Assembly (NCBI GenBank): GCA_902168185.1
Contig: CABHOV010000058.1
Location: 1 to 64,000 of the forward strand
Direction: 5' to 3'
DNA length: 64,000 nt
From: an uncultured Bacteroides sp.
GTDB taxonomy: Bacteria; Bacteroidota; Bacteroidia; Cytophagales; Cyclobacteriaceae
In this document: positions 55,459 to 64,000 of the stretch, piece after piece
Layout of the letters: each line of letters begins with the position of its first letter
How positions within the stretch are numbered: position 1 is the first letter of the stretch
Notes under the pieces: generated by a model
What the model saw: the letters and a program-made list of their open reading frames with translations, nothing else
What the model was told of the DNA's origin: nothing
Database searches by the model: none
Made by a program: the position numbers and the translations under genes

Positions 55459-56499
55459 TTATCGGAGGTTCAGGCGTAAGTTGACGGTATAATGGGTTTC
55501 CTCGTTTTCAATGGCCAGATCGTGCTGGTTCGGGTAAAGCAATTGTAATCGCTTCCTGACATTCGCAAGACCGAAACCGCTATGTTTTTCAATCGTTTGC
55601 TCATTAGTAGCGGAGCGGTTGTGAGAATTTTTCAGGTAAAAAAGAATGGAATTCCCCCATACTCTCAACCGTATTTCGATAAAGACCGTTGGTGCCGAAG
55701 TGTTTTTGGAATGTTTGAATGCATTCTCGATGAACACGATCAGCAGCATCGGAGCAATGCGGACGTCGTTGCTTGCAATACTTTCGATATCGGTTTTCAG
55801 TTCCAGCCGGTCGCCGATCCGGAGTTGTTCGAAGTCGATATAGTTGTGGATGTAAGCCAGTTCATCTTTCAACGGCACGTATGTTTCGTTGGCTTCGTAC
55901 ACGGAATACCTCAGTAAATCGGATAGTTTCAATATCAGTGGCGGTATTTTCTCGTGCTGCGTGATCGAAAGGCCGTACATATTATTGAGTGTATTGAACA
56001 AAAAATGGGGGCTCAGCTGCGATTGGAGCAGATGCAGCTCGCTCTGCCTTTGCGCTGCCTGCGTTTTAGCGGCTTCGAGCTCCTTTTGCGTGCTCATTCT
56101 GAATAATTTAATCAGTGCGCCGGTACAGAGCCCGATTAACAAAAAAGGGATCCAGTAAAGCAGCAGGTTAATGCCCCGAAACGTTTCGAACTGAAAATCA
56201 GCATGGATAAAAAGCCACACGAAGCAAATGGCGATGGTGATAGCCAGCCCATTCAGCACATTTTTGGGAATCTCGCGCTGCCGTGCCGACCAGATCGTGG
56301 CCAGGTGCCGGCCGGTGTAAATACACCCGAAAAATACGAGGGTTCCCGCGGTGGCAAGGGCCTCGTCGTGTGCGGCGCCAATGGTGTTGAGGTAGGTATC
56401 GATGCCAAAAAAAACGGGTACGCTGGCGGCGGCTGTGAGCACCACATAAATGCCGGTTCGCGTCGTCTCCTTATTGTCGCTGTTGAAAATGCTGCTCAT
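55459..56499 (-). CDS. LytS-like sensor histidine kinase
   Basis: The product is 346 residues. The N-terminal part has four membrane segments (about 15-140), followed by a short coiled coil and the His_kinase (PF06580-type) domain with the phospho-acceptor in QLSPHFLFNTLNNMY near residue 165. The ATP-binding part has IENAFKHS and SGFGLANVRKRL. No PAS or other sensor domain is present, so sensing occurs in or at the membrane. It pairs with the downstream LytTR regulator and is divergent from the receptor gene at 56742. Confidence 0.92.
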   Translation of the reverse strand: MSSIFNSDNKETTRTGIYVVLTAAASVPVFFGIDTYLNTIGAAHDEALATAGTLVFFGCIYTGRHLATIWSARQREIPKNVLNGLAITIAICFVWLFIHADFQFETFRGINLLLYWIPFLLIGLCTGALIKLFRMSTQKELEAAKTQAAQRQSELHLLQSQLSPHFLFNTLNNMYGLSITQHEKIPPLILKLSDLLRYSVYEANETYVPLKDELAYIHNYIDFEQLRIGDRLELKTDIESIASNDVRIAPMLLIVFIENAFKHSKNTSAPTVFIEIRLRVWGNSILFYLKNSHNRSATNEQTIEKHSGFGLANVRKRLQLLYPNQHDLAIENEETHYTVNLRLNLR

Positions 56500-56741
56500 G
56501 GGTTCATTCCTTTCATACCTTGACTACGCCTGCAAATATGCTTTCCGGTTGCTGGGAATCCGATTCGCCGCGTCATAAAGGCCCTATTTCGTGATAGAAA
56601 GCCGCTGGGCCGGGTCGAAATGTTTCGTCAGCCCGGAACCGGTTTCCGTCACGGTTTCGGGAAGTTACAACACATTTATTTCATGGGGTTACCGGGCCGG
56701 GTAATATTTGCCTCATCATTCGACCACCTAATGTAACAGCC

Positions 56742-59180
56742 ATGAAAACGTTTTTTAATATCCTGATAGGCTGCCTGATCAGTTTGAATACCTTTTCCCA
56801 AACAGGCAATACTATTTCCGGAACCGTTAAGGACTCCGGCAATGAAAATTTGCCGGGCGCTACCGTTCGCTTGCTCAAAGCTGCCGACTCGACACTCGTA
56901 ACCGGTGAGGTGACCGATATGAATGGGAATTTTCGGTTTACCAACCTGGAAAACAATAGTTATCTGTTGGCGATCAGCGCGATGGGGCAAAAGGATTTTA
57001 AGAGTACGGCACTGACCATCGACGCCGCGCATTCGAGCGTTGCATTGCCGGCCGTTATCCTGCTTCCTGCCAAAAGCATCGAGCTCGGTGAAGTGGTGGT
57101 AAAAGCCCAAAAACCGCTGATCGAGCAGGAAATAGACCGTACGATCGTGAATGTGGGATCGATGATCGGCAGTGCTACAAGTAACACGTTCGACGTGCTG
57201 AGTAAAACGCCGGGCATCGGCGTGAATGCGAATGGGGAGATTAGTTTGAATGGGAGAAGTGGGGTGATGGTGCTGATCGACGGACGCAGTACTTACATGT
57301 CTGGCGCTGATCTGGCTGCCTACCTGAAATCGTTACCCGCCGGCGTGCTCGACAAGATAGAGCTGATGGACAATCCGCCTGCACGGTACGACGCGGCAGG
57401 GAATGCGGTGATCGATATCCGTTTGAAAAAGACACGCACGGGCGGGCTCACGGGCAGCCTCGCGGTAGGCGGGAGCAAGGGCAGGTACGCGCGAAGCAAC
57501 GATGCGATCAACCTGAATTACAACCGGCGAAAGCTGAACCTGTTTGCCAACTTGGGTTACAGCTACGAAAAGAATTACAGCGAAGACGATTTTACCCGCA
57601 GGTATTATGATCAAGAAGGGGTATTCAAATCGAGGGTTGAACTAAAAAATGCCCAGCACACCACTGCAAACGGCTATAATATTAACCTTGGAATGGATTT
57701 GACCGCCACGCCCAAAACCGTTTTTGGAACAATTATTAACGTGAACGGTTCCTCGCGCAAAGGTGATTTCAGCTACGAAAGTGCGCAGCAGAATACATGG
57801 AATGCGCCCCTGGGCACCGGGAACGGCAGCACGATTTCAAAAGATACCCGCAATAACACCAGCATTAACACCAACATGCTGCATAAATTTAACGATAAAA
57901 GCCGCGAGTTGACTGTCGATGCAAATTACCTGAATTATCACACCCAGGGCAGACAAGACCTTGAAAACCGGTTGTTCAACGAAGAGGGAGCTAATGTCAG
58001 CCGGGAGCTGTTCCGCTACCGCACGCCTTCGGAGATCAATATTTACACATTGAAAGCGGATTATATGCATCCATTCAAGAATAAGGGGCGGCTGGAAGGT
58101 GGTTTCAAGTCGAGCTATGTGGACAATGACTTTATTTTTAATCATTACAATACCAACGACGGCCACGCGGTAGTCGATAACCGCCGGTCAAATCACTTTC
58201 AATACCGAGAAAACATCAATGCGGCTTATGTGAGCGTGGAAAAACGGTGGAAACGGTTCGGGATGCAACTGGGTCTTCGTTTGGAAAATACGGTCGCCAA
58301 AGGTAATCAGCTGGGCAACGACTCGGTTCTGGCCATGCGTTTTACAAAGAACTACACGAAGCTTTTTCCGAGCATTTTCCTCAATTACAAACTGAACGAC
58401 CAGCATGCATTTGTGTTGATGGCGGTAAGAAGGATCAACCGCCCTAATTACCAGATGCTGAACCCCTTTGTTTTTTACAAAGACCAATACACTTACAGCG
58501 CTGGAAATTCTCATTTGATGCCGCAATACCAGGACCGTCTTGAACTGAAATACCAGCACAAGAACTTCCTGAACATGGGACTAAGCTACAATCGCTTCAC
58601 CAACGGCATTTTTACGACCATCCAGGCACAGGGCGACACTTTTACAAGCCGTCCCGACAACATTACCCGCGGCTATATGGTGTTGCTGAATACGAGCGTG
58701 TCCGGGCAAATCACCAATTGGTGGTACAACAATACCACGTTGCGGCTCTCCCGCATTACCATGAAAGGCCCGTTGTATACCGAAACACTGAACTACGGGA
58801 CTAATGTGGCGCGTCTGGAACTCAATAACTACTTCAACCTCGGCAACGGCTGGAATGCCGAACTGGGAGGCTACTATGCGAGCCGCGACGTAAATGGTCA
58901 GGCGCAGACTTCGGGCATGTTTCGCGTGAACGGCGGCATTCACAAAAAGATATGGAAAGGAAAAGGCACTATTGCGATGAATTTCGAAGACCTCTTCCAT
59001 TCCTGGGTTTATCATAACCGGTCATTTAGCATCCGGCAGTCGGATTACTATCAGGTAAACAGAACGGATACGCAGCGCATCAGCATTGCTTTGAACTACA
59101 AATTCGGAAAGGAAACCTTTGCCCGTAAACGTCGCCATAATAACAATGCTTCCGACGACGAAAAGGGAAGGGTGGAATGA
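56742..59180 (+). CDS. Outer-membrane receptor, TonB-dependent type (CarboxypepD_reg + barrel)
   Basis: The product is 812 residues. A signal peptide (1-19) is followed by a carboxypeptidase-regulatory-like beta-sandwich (GNTISGTVKDSGNENLPGA, about 22-110), a plug-like region (GEVVVKAQKPLIEQEIDRT, LSKTPGIGVNANGEISLNG) and a large outer-membrane barrel ending in a C-terminal basic tail. It belongs to the OMP_b-brl_3 group of receptor-like proteins, often not linked to SusD. No SusD gene follows, so it is not a classical polysaccharide locus. It is divergent from the LytS/LytTR system, which may control it. The substrate is unknown. Confidence 0.87.
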   Translation: MKTFFNILIGCLISLNTFSQTGNTISGTVKDSGNENLPGATVRLLKAADSTLVTGEVTDMNGNFRFTNLENNSYLLAISAMGQKDFKSTALTIDAAHSSVALPAVILLPAKSIELGEVVVKAQKPLIEQEIDRTIVNVGSMIGSATSNTFDVLSKTPGIGVNANGEISLNGRSGVMVLIDGRSTYMSGADLAAYLKSLPAGVLDKIELMDNPPARYDAAGNAVIDIRLKKTRTGGLTGSLAVGGSKGRYARSNDAINLNYNRRKLNLFANLGYSYEKNYSEDDFTRRYYDQEGVFKSRVELKNAQHTTANGYNINLGMDLTATPKTVFGTIINVNGSSRKGDFSYESAQQNTWNAPLGTGNGSTISKDTRNNTSINTNMLHKFNDKSRELTVDANYLNYHTQGRQDLENRLFNEEGANVSRELFRYRTPSEINIYTLKADYMHPFKNKGRLEGGFKSSYVDNDFIFNHYNTNDGHAVVDNRRSNHFQYRENINAAYVSVEKRWKRFGMQLGLRLENTVAKGNQLGNDSVLAMRFTKNYTKLFPSIFLNYKLNDQHAFVLMAVRRINRPNYQMLNPFVFYKDQYTYSAGNSHLMPQYQDRLELKYQHKNFLNMGLSYNRFTNGIFTTIQAQGDTFTSRPDNITRGYMVLLNTSVSGQITNWWYNNTTLRLSRITMKGPLYTETLNYGTNVARLELNNYFNLGNGWNAELGGYYASRDVNGQAQTSGMFRVNGGIHKKIWKGKGTIAMNFEDLFHSWVYHNRSFSIRQSDYYQVNRTDTQRISIALNYKFGKETFARKRRHNNNASDDEKGRVE

Positions 59181-59202
59181 GCATTCTTATTGCCAGATAT
59201 GG

Positions 59203-59697
59203 TCAGGATTTGTCAATGGTAGTCAGGCAGGCGAGCAGTATCAGCACGAACGACAAAACCGAAGCATACATACGGATCGCGTGCAGCCTGTTCCAGGGCG
59301 CTTCGAAGCGTAGACGGTGTGCTGCCAACTCCTGCGGGGACGCGCCCGTGAGGCTCATTTTATCCAAAGCCTCGTTCAAAGGCACGTTTCCCACCACCGT
59401 GACACCGAACGTGCCGATCAGGTATACCAAACTCGCGCCAAGCAGCAGATAAAAACGGTTTCCCGTTCCAAAATGCTGGTAAGTGCTAAGCGGCAGGAGC
59501 AAGAGCGTTCCCATAAAACTGAAAAAGAAGACCGGGTTGAGTATTGCGCGGTTAATGGACTGCATGGCGGCCAGATAATGGGCGTCGGGAAGCGCCCCGA
59601 GGCCGGGGTTCACCGAGCAGGAATAGCTGTAAAATAATCCGGCAATAAGGCCGCTGGCCAGGGCAGTCACTAGCAGGAACAGGCTGATCGTTGTCAT
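59203..59697 (-). CDS. DUF1772 membrane protein (anthrone-oxygenase-like)
   Basis: The product is 164 residues with four predicted membrane segments (about 4-24, 52-70, 82-102, 142-160). The GLFYSYSCSVNPGL start and the NVPLNEAL and RFEAPWNRLHAIR segments are characteristic of DUF1772 proteins. Some members are related to anthrone oxygenases, but the function in bacteria is not established. It is convergent with the receptor gene and stands alone. Confidence 0.85.
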   Translation of the reverse strand: MTTISLFLLVTALASGLIAGLFYSYSCSVNPGLGALPDAHYLAAMQSINRAILNPVFFFSFMGTLLLLPLSTYQHFGTGNRFYLLLGASLVYLIGTFGVTVVGNVPLNEALDKMSLTGASPQELAAHRLRFEAPWNRLHAIRMYASVLSFVLILLACLTTIDKS

Positions 59698-59805
59698 ATC
59701 TTTTTTCTTTCAAAGTTCGGTTCGACAATGGCGGAAAAATAGAACAAAACCGACAGCCTGCAATGAAAGCCTGCGGAGACCTCCGGCCAGCAGCAAAAAG
59801 CCGTT

Positions 59806-60117
59806 CTAATGGCGCCCAAACCGCATCACCCACATCCAGTTCATTGGCCAGTGCGAGTTGATACCGTCGTGGCTGAGTAATATATTATTGTTTACCAGTT
59901 CATAGCCGATCAGCGAGCCTCCCTTTTGGGTGATGTCGTGCTTGGCCTGGTGGTATAATTGTATCCACGTCTCGGGTGAGATGAGGTCTTGCGATGCGGT
60001 TTTAAGTCGTTGCCAGTTGGAACTTCCCGCATTGTCGCCGTAGCGTTCGATCAGGTAATGCTTGAAACTTTCATCGTTCAGCGTAATTACCGTCTGTTTT
60101 TCATTTTCGCCTTCCAT
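59806..60117 (-). CDS. Small conserved hypothetical protein
   Basis: The product is 103 residues from ATG 60117; a TTG nine bases upstream is in frame. It is soluble, aromatic-rich at the end (INSHWPMNWMWVMRFG), with no motif I recognise. It lies between the DUF1772 and LuxR genes without overlaps. It is probably a real core-genome gene, given its codon use and length. Confidence 0.6.
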   Translation of the reverse strand: MEGENEKQTVITLNDESFKHYLIERYGDNAGSSNWQRLKTASQDLISPETWIQLYHQAKHDITQKGGSLIGYELVNNNILLSHDGINSHWPMNWMWVMRFGRH

Positions 60118-60257
60118 AGTTATCAAGTTAAACTGTACGGATAAATCGAAAGTTGTAACCGACGTTACTATTAAAACTATACCAACTTCTTTTATATCAA
60201 TGTCGAATTATCTCACAAAACAGATTGCAATTATCATGAGGCTAATTTTATTTGTTT

Positions 60258-61070
60258 TCAGGCGATTAAACCGATCATTTTGGCACTTTGCAATGCCTCG
60301 ATAGAATTGTCGACTTGAAGCTTTTCGAGTATGCGCTGCCGGTGCGTATTGACGGTGTGGACACTGATATCCAGCAAAACGGAAATTTCTTTACTCAATT
60401 TGCCCGTACCGATCATCCCAAGTATTTCCTTTTCGCGCGTCGTTAGTTTTACGCCGCCGGTTATATGGTTGCTTTCCATTTTGATAAGCTCGCCAGTGTG
60501 GAAATTGATGACCTGGCTCCGCACATCTGTCAACGATTGGTTGGCTGAAATATCAATAACCCCCAATGAAAGCCAGATATTCCCCGCCGCATCCTGTTCC
60601 AGCACCTGATGTTGTTCCGTGACGCGGATAACGCTCTGCGCATTCGGCATGATCCGGTATTCTGTCACCAGTTTAAACTGTTTGCGCGTATGCGGAGGCT
60701 GTGTCAGCAGATATTTCATCGCTTCATAACCTTTGCGGGCAAGCGGTTCCCGGTCGTCAGGATGTATTTTCTCATCGAATACTTCATTCGGAATGCATGA
60801 TTCCATTGTTCCGAAATCATAACCGTATAGCTGGTAAAAGTTATTCGAAACGTAAACGTGCGTCTGTTTTTGCAGGTCGTACACGGTCACGCCGCTGCTG
60901 CTGAGCTGTGCCATGGCGCGAATGAGCGCCAGTTGCTTGTCGAGCCGGTCGGGCTCCAAACCGTCGAAATCGTAATATCTGTTGAGTAATTGCAGGTAAT
61001 CGGGCGCAATCCGCACCGACCTTCCCCGTGTGTTTAGTAATGATAAATCAGTATTTCCTCTCATCGGCAT
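60258..61070 (-). CDS. PAS-domain LuxR-type transcriptional regulator
   Basis: The product is 270 residues from ATG 61070, where an AAAGAAAAT purine stretch precedes the start; ATG 61064 and GTG 61121 are alternatives. Residues 55-175 contain a PAS-like sensor (VTVYDLQKQTHVYVSNNFYQ, later VIDISANQSLTDV). The C-terminal 65 residues are a LuxR HTH with LTTREKEILGMIGTGKLSKE and the recognition helix in VHTVNTHRQRILEKL. No receiver Asp is present, so regulation is by ligand or redox rather than phosphorylation. It is divergent from the SDR-like gene at 61162. Confidence 0.88.
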   Translation of the reverse strand: MPMRGNTDLSLLNTRGRSVRIAPDYLQLLNRYYDFDGLEPDRLDKQLALIRAMAQLSSSGVTVYDLQKQTHVYVSNNFYQLYGYDFGTMESCIPNEVFDEKIHPDDREPLARKGYEAMKYLLTQPPHTRKQFKLVTEYRIMPNAQSVIRVTEQHQVLEQDAAGNIWLSLGVIDISANQSLTDVRSQVINFHTGELIKMESNHITGGVKLTTREKEILGMIGTGKLSKEISVLLDISVHTVNTHRQRILEKLQVDNSIEALQSAKMIGLIA

Positions 61071-61161
61071 CCGGATTTTCTTTGCAGATATGTAGCAAGG
61101 ACAACTTAGGCCGCATTTCACCTAAGTAAGCTGCCATTATTTTGTCAAAATCATTCATGCC

Positions 61162-61785
61162 ATGAATTTTTCAGTAATCCGCGGGGCAGATACGCCGTGG
61201 GGAAAAGCCTTTGCCAAAGCTTTGGCCGCAAACAACCGGCATCTCATTCTGATAGGAACGCAGGAAGCTGCTTTGGAATCATTGGTGCGCGAAATCGTGC
61301 AAAAACACCGGGTTCTGGTGCATTACCTGGTCGCCGACGATGCAGATACCGGAAGCATTATCACCGCATGTGAGCGGATCAACGACCGGTTTGAAGTAGA
61401 TCTTTTAATCAATTATGCCGAAACCGGCTTTCACCAGCGAATGGAAGAATACGACATTCGCACGCTCGACCGGAAGCTGAAAACCAATCACGCAAGCGGG
61501 ATACTTTACCTGCACCAGTTGCTTCCCAATCTCTTGCTGCATGCACATGCCCGCGTGATCGGCCTCTGGCACTGCTCGCACCCGGTCGCAGCCTGGGAGC
61601 AGGCGCTGCTGGCATTCTATACGCGTTTCGCGGAACATCTCAACTTGGAACTGAAAGACTCCGGCCTGGTTATCAAGAGCTTTGCATTGCCTGCCTTTGC
61701 GGATGGGGAATCTCGCGAAAGGGTAAGGGAAATGCTGGGAAGTACGGTCCCTGGCTTTGCACAAATTCGGGTTATGGCACAGTAG
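61162..61785 (+). CDS. Degenerate SDR-fold (short-chain dehydrogenase-like) protein
   Basis: The product is 207 residues with the SDR Rossmann pattern: a first strand and loop (RGADTPWGKAFAKALAANN) where the usual TGxxxGxG is altered, LILIGTQEAAL, a VDLLINYAETG segment matching the NNAG region, and HARVIGLW at strand 5. The catalytic YxxxK is not present in normal form, so enzymatic activity is doubtful. It is divergent from the PAS-LuxR gene and may be controlled by it. Confidence 0.7.
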   Translation: MNFSVIRGADTPWGKAFAKALAANNRHLILIGTQEAALESLVREIVQKHRVLVHYLVADDADTGSIITACERINDRFEVDLLINYAETGFHQRMEEYDIRTLDRKLKTNHASGILYLHQLLPNLLLHAHARVIGLWHCSHPVAAWEQALLAFYTRFAEHLNLELKDSGLVIKSFALPAFADGESRERVREMLGSTVPGFAQIRVMAQ

Positions 61786-61861
61786 CGTCATTTAATTGCG
61801 TAAAAATCGCGGCGCCTGCTTCCGAAATGGTAGATTTGCGAATCACCACATCAACATTTCC

Positions 61862-62326
61862 ATGGAAAACATTCAGGTCAGGCAGGCAAGGCTCGACGAA
61901 CTTCCCACACTTTTGCAATTCGAGCAAAACCTGATCGCAGCCGAACGCCCGTTGGACGATACCTTGGTCAGCGAACAATTTAACTACTACGATATCGAAA
62001 AAATGATCCGCAGCGACGAAGCTGAGGTGCTCGTTGCCACGCTCGGTGACAGGCCGATCGCCAGCGGGCATGCGCGTATCCTGGAAGGAAAACATTACAA
62101 CAGCTTCAAGCGCTATGCATTCCTGGGTTTCATGTACACCGAGCCCGATATGCGCGGACGCGGAATCAACAAGCTGATTATCGACGCGCTGGTGGAATGG
62201 GCGCGCGAAAAAGGCCTGGACGAGGTCCGTTTACAAGTCTATTCCGACAACACGCCAGCCGTAGCCGCCTACGAGAAAGTAGGTTTTAAGAAAATGCTGA
62301 CCGAAATGCGGCTTGCTACCGGGTAA
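61862..62326 (+). CDS. GNAT-family N-acetyltransferase
   Basis: The product is 154 residues from ATG 61862, following about 75 bases after the previous gene. It shows GNAT landmarks: YAFLGFMYTEPDMRGRGINK (beta 4 and the acetyl-CoA loop R/Q-x-x-G-x-G/A) near 90-110, and VYSDNTPAVAAYEKVGFKK at the end. The substrate is unknown. It is probably a core gene. Confidence 0.9.
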   Translation: MENIQVRQARLDELPTLLQFEQNLIAAERPLDDTLVSEQFNYYDIEKMIRSDEAEVLVATLGDRPIASGHARILEGKHYNSFKRYAFLGFMYTEPDMRGRGINKLIIDALVEWAREKGLDEVRLQVYSDNTPAVAAYEKVGFKKMLTEMRLATG

Positions 62327-62475
62327 ATGACCTGTCGACCGGTAACGTCATTGGGCTTTCATACAATGATAAGTCGTTGTCGCGTGAGGGTAAGCCGCAG
62401 CAAGGGTTTTCTTTTTTGTGTATTAATCCTCATTTTAGGTGACTCAAACCTTTGCCTGAAATCAATTGTTCCGCC

Positions 62476-63549
62476 ATGAATTTAACCGACATTGCCGCAT
62501 TACGCCTTGCTAACCAACAGATTTTAAATACCCGTTTCACCGATCCGGCCGAATTGGTCACCTGGATGGGCGCGGTGCAATCGCAGGACTTTGCCATGGC
62601 GAAATGGGCGCTGGGGCTGCGATTGAAAAAAGCAACGGATGCCAGCATAGAGCAGGCGATCGATGCTGGCGGGATTATCCGGACGCACATTATGAGGCCT
62701 ACCTGGCATTTTGTGGCCAAGGAAGATGCCCGCTGGATTATGGATCTCACCGCCCCGCACGTTTACAAACTTGCCGGAACGATGTACCGCCAATTGAAGC
62801 TGGACAATTCTGTTTTCAGGGTTACCAACGGTCTGATTGGCAAGCTACTGGCCGACGGCGATGAGCTGACCCGCGAAGAAGTAATCGCAGAGGTGAACAA
62901 AGCAGGAATTGAAACGGACAACCTTCGCGCGACGCACATTATGTTCCAGGCCGAGCTCGACAAGATCATTTGCAATGGAGCGCGGCGCGGGAAGAAATTT
63001 ACCTATGCATTATTTGATAAAAAAGTGCCTTCTGGTGCGGCGCTGCAACGCGACGAAGCCCTGGCCGCGTTGGCAAAACGGTACTTCGCAAGCCACGGCC
63101 CGGCAACCGTCCAGGATTTTGCCTGGTGGAGCGGCTTGTCGCTAACCGATTCCAAACTCGGTTTCGAAGCCGTTCGCCGAGAATTTGAAAGTGCGAGCGT
63201 CGACGGGCGCGAATACCTGTTTACCACAGTTGCCGAGCTGCCCAAAGTACATTCCAAAGCGATCCTTATCCCGGCTTTTGACGAAATCACCATCGGCTAT
63301 GCCGATCGCAGCGCGGCCCTGGATGACGCTGTGGCACAAAATCCGGAATCCGGCAGCGGCATATTTAAACCAGTTGTGATGGTGAAGGGAAAAGTCGTCG
63401 CCGCCTGGCGACGCACCGAGAAGAAGGATTCGGTCAATATCGAAATGGCCCGCTTAGCAAAAATGCCAGCCGCCGCTGAGAACTCCCTGGACGCAGCCGG
63501 CACGGCCTATGCCCGGTTTCTTGGGAAAAAGAGTGTAGTATTTCACTAG
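62476..63549 (+). CDS. Winged-helix DNA-binding protein, AlkZ-like glycosylase family
   Basis: The product is 357 residues from ATG 62476. The family hallmark QxQ (GAVQSQDFAMAKWALG, Gln35 and Gln37) is present, followed by RTHIMRPTWHFV and helical winged-helix repeats. In AlkZ/YcaQ-type enzymes the two Gln residues are needed for DNA glycosylase activity on crosslinked or alkylated bases; other family members have unknown roles. The length is close to the usual 350-400. It is convergent with the GNAT gene at 63557. Confidence 0.87.
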   Translation: MNLTDIAALRLANQQILNTRFTDPAELVTWMGAVQSQDFAMAKWALGLRLKKATDASIEQAIDAGGIIRTHIMRPTWHFVAKEDARWIMDLTAPHVYKLAGTMYRQLKLDNSVFRVTNGLIGKLLADGDELTREEVIAEVNKAGIETDNLRATHIMFQAELDKIICNGARRGKKFTYALFDKKVPSGAALQRDEALAALAKRYFASHGPATVQDFAWWSGLSLTDSKLGFEAVRREFESASVDGREYLFTTVAELPKVHSKAILIPAFDEITIGYADRSAALDDAVAQNPESGSGIFKPVVMVKGKVVAAWRRTEKKDSVNIEMARLAKMPAAAENSLDAAGTAYARFLGKKSVVFH

Positions 63550-63556
63550 AGCGCCG

Positions 63557-63970
63557 TCAAAGCGTCCGCTCGATTTTATAATACTCGATTTGTTCTTTAA
63601 AAAAGGGCTCCGAGCATTTTTCGAAATGGAAACGCTCGTAAAATCCGAGGGCTTCCGTACGGGCGTCGCACCACATGCGCGTGTACCCATGCGCCTGCGC
63701 GTATTCGATGGCGTGTTGCAGGAGTTTGGAACCGAGTCCTTTGCCCTGAAAGGCTGGGAGCGTCGCAAATTTTCGGAACCGGATTTTCTGGCCATCGCCA
63801 AATAGTGAAATGACCGAGACCATGGTACCATTGAAGTATAAGCCGAAATGGACTCCGCTTTCATCCTCAGGGACTTTTACAAATGCGCGGGGCTTGCCCG
63901 GCCAGAGCACTAAGTGCCTGATTTCCATCAGATCATCAGCATCGACTTTTTGAATTTCAATAGAATCCAT
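63557..63970 (-). CDS. GNAT-family N-acetyltransferase
   Basis: The product is 137 residues. It has RFRKFATLPAFQGKGLGSKL (acetyl-CoA-binding loop) near 65-85 and MWCDARTEALGFYERFHFEK near 100-120, both typical of GNAT enzymes. The substrate is unknown. Its end lies eight bases from the end of the convergent AlkZ-like gene. Confidence 0.9.
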   Translation of the reverse strand: MDSIEIQKVDADDLMEIRHLVLWPGKPRAFVKVPEDESGVHFGLYFNGTMVSVISLFGDGQKIRFRKFATLPAFQGKGLGSKLLQHAIEYAQAHGYTRMWCDARTEALGFYERFHFEKCSEPFFKEQIEYYKIERTL

Positions 63971-64000
63971 TCCTTTTATTTAATACAAAAATTAACTAAC

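Noticed and set aside
1-64000. CRISPR arrays
   Set aside because: No series of regularly spaced identical short repeats was seen, and no cas-like gene is present.

Overview
The window reads as a chromosomal segment of a Bacteroidota bacterium of the Cytophagales type, Dyadobacter-like (inference). Support: IntDOT-style tyrosine recombinases, a MobB-type relaxase module, a PorT-like outer-membrane barrel, a LytS/LytTR pair beside a carboxypeptidase-regulatory TonB-dependent-type receptor, and PAS-LuxR and AlkZ-like genes. The right flank (about 53.4-64 kb) is GC-richer, dense and ordinary core genome starting at tRNA-Ser(UGA). Everything left of that tRNA is accessory, with AT-rich, partly decayed DNA from 1 to 32 kb.

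Layout. 0-32 kb: an immunity/NADase-domain island with many pseudogenes. It holds a TIR protein (3.6 kb); a Cys-rich secreted protein plus a pentapeptide-repeat/Rossmann protein (6.1-7.7 kb); a tight three-gene operon of SIR2-TIR fusion, membrane-anchored STAND NTPase and secreted beta-propeller (7.8-14.0 kb); a 1.8-kb stretch of broken secreted, membrane and DUF4062/TIR-like genes; a lipoprotein; a giant hydrolase-CHAT-TPR protein (19.1-24.5 kb); a TIR-like two-domain protein (25.2 kb); a three-gene operon of a nucleoside-deoxyribosyltransferase-like/TRAFs-binding protein and two ThsB-like TIR proteins (28.4-30.6 kb); and a TIR-winged-helix protein (31.1 kb). The two complementary parts of one IS256-type transposase lie at 4.6 and 26.3 kb.

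32.7-37 kb: a mobilization module (ArdA, MobB relaxase, MobC-like protein, oriT-like dyad, membrane protein, ParA-like ATPase). 37.3-51.4 kb: a tyrosine recombinase, a silent C-terminal specificity cassette and a three-gene DISARM/Druantia-like restriction operon (large helicase, SNF2 helicase, Eco57I-class adenine methylase). A perfect 59-bp inverted repeat links the silent cassette to the same codons of the expressed methylase, so recombination would exchange its target-recognition region: this is the strongest candidate for phase-variable defence. 51.7-53.5 kb: integrase fragment, intact integrase and tRNA-Ser, the likely island boundary.

Candidate undescribed systems, in my order: (1) the SIR2-TIR / transmembrane STAND / periplasmic propeller operon, whose parts suggest extracytoplasmic sensing coupled to cytoplasmic NAD depletion; (2) the invertible methylase of the helicase-helicase-methylase system; (3) the NDT/TRAFs plus twin-ThsB operon; (4) the hydrolase-CHAT giant. 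All functional statements come from motif reading by eye; no database search was run.
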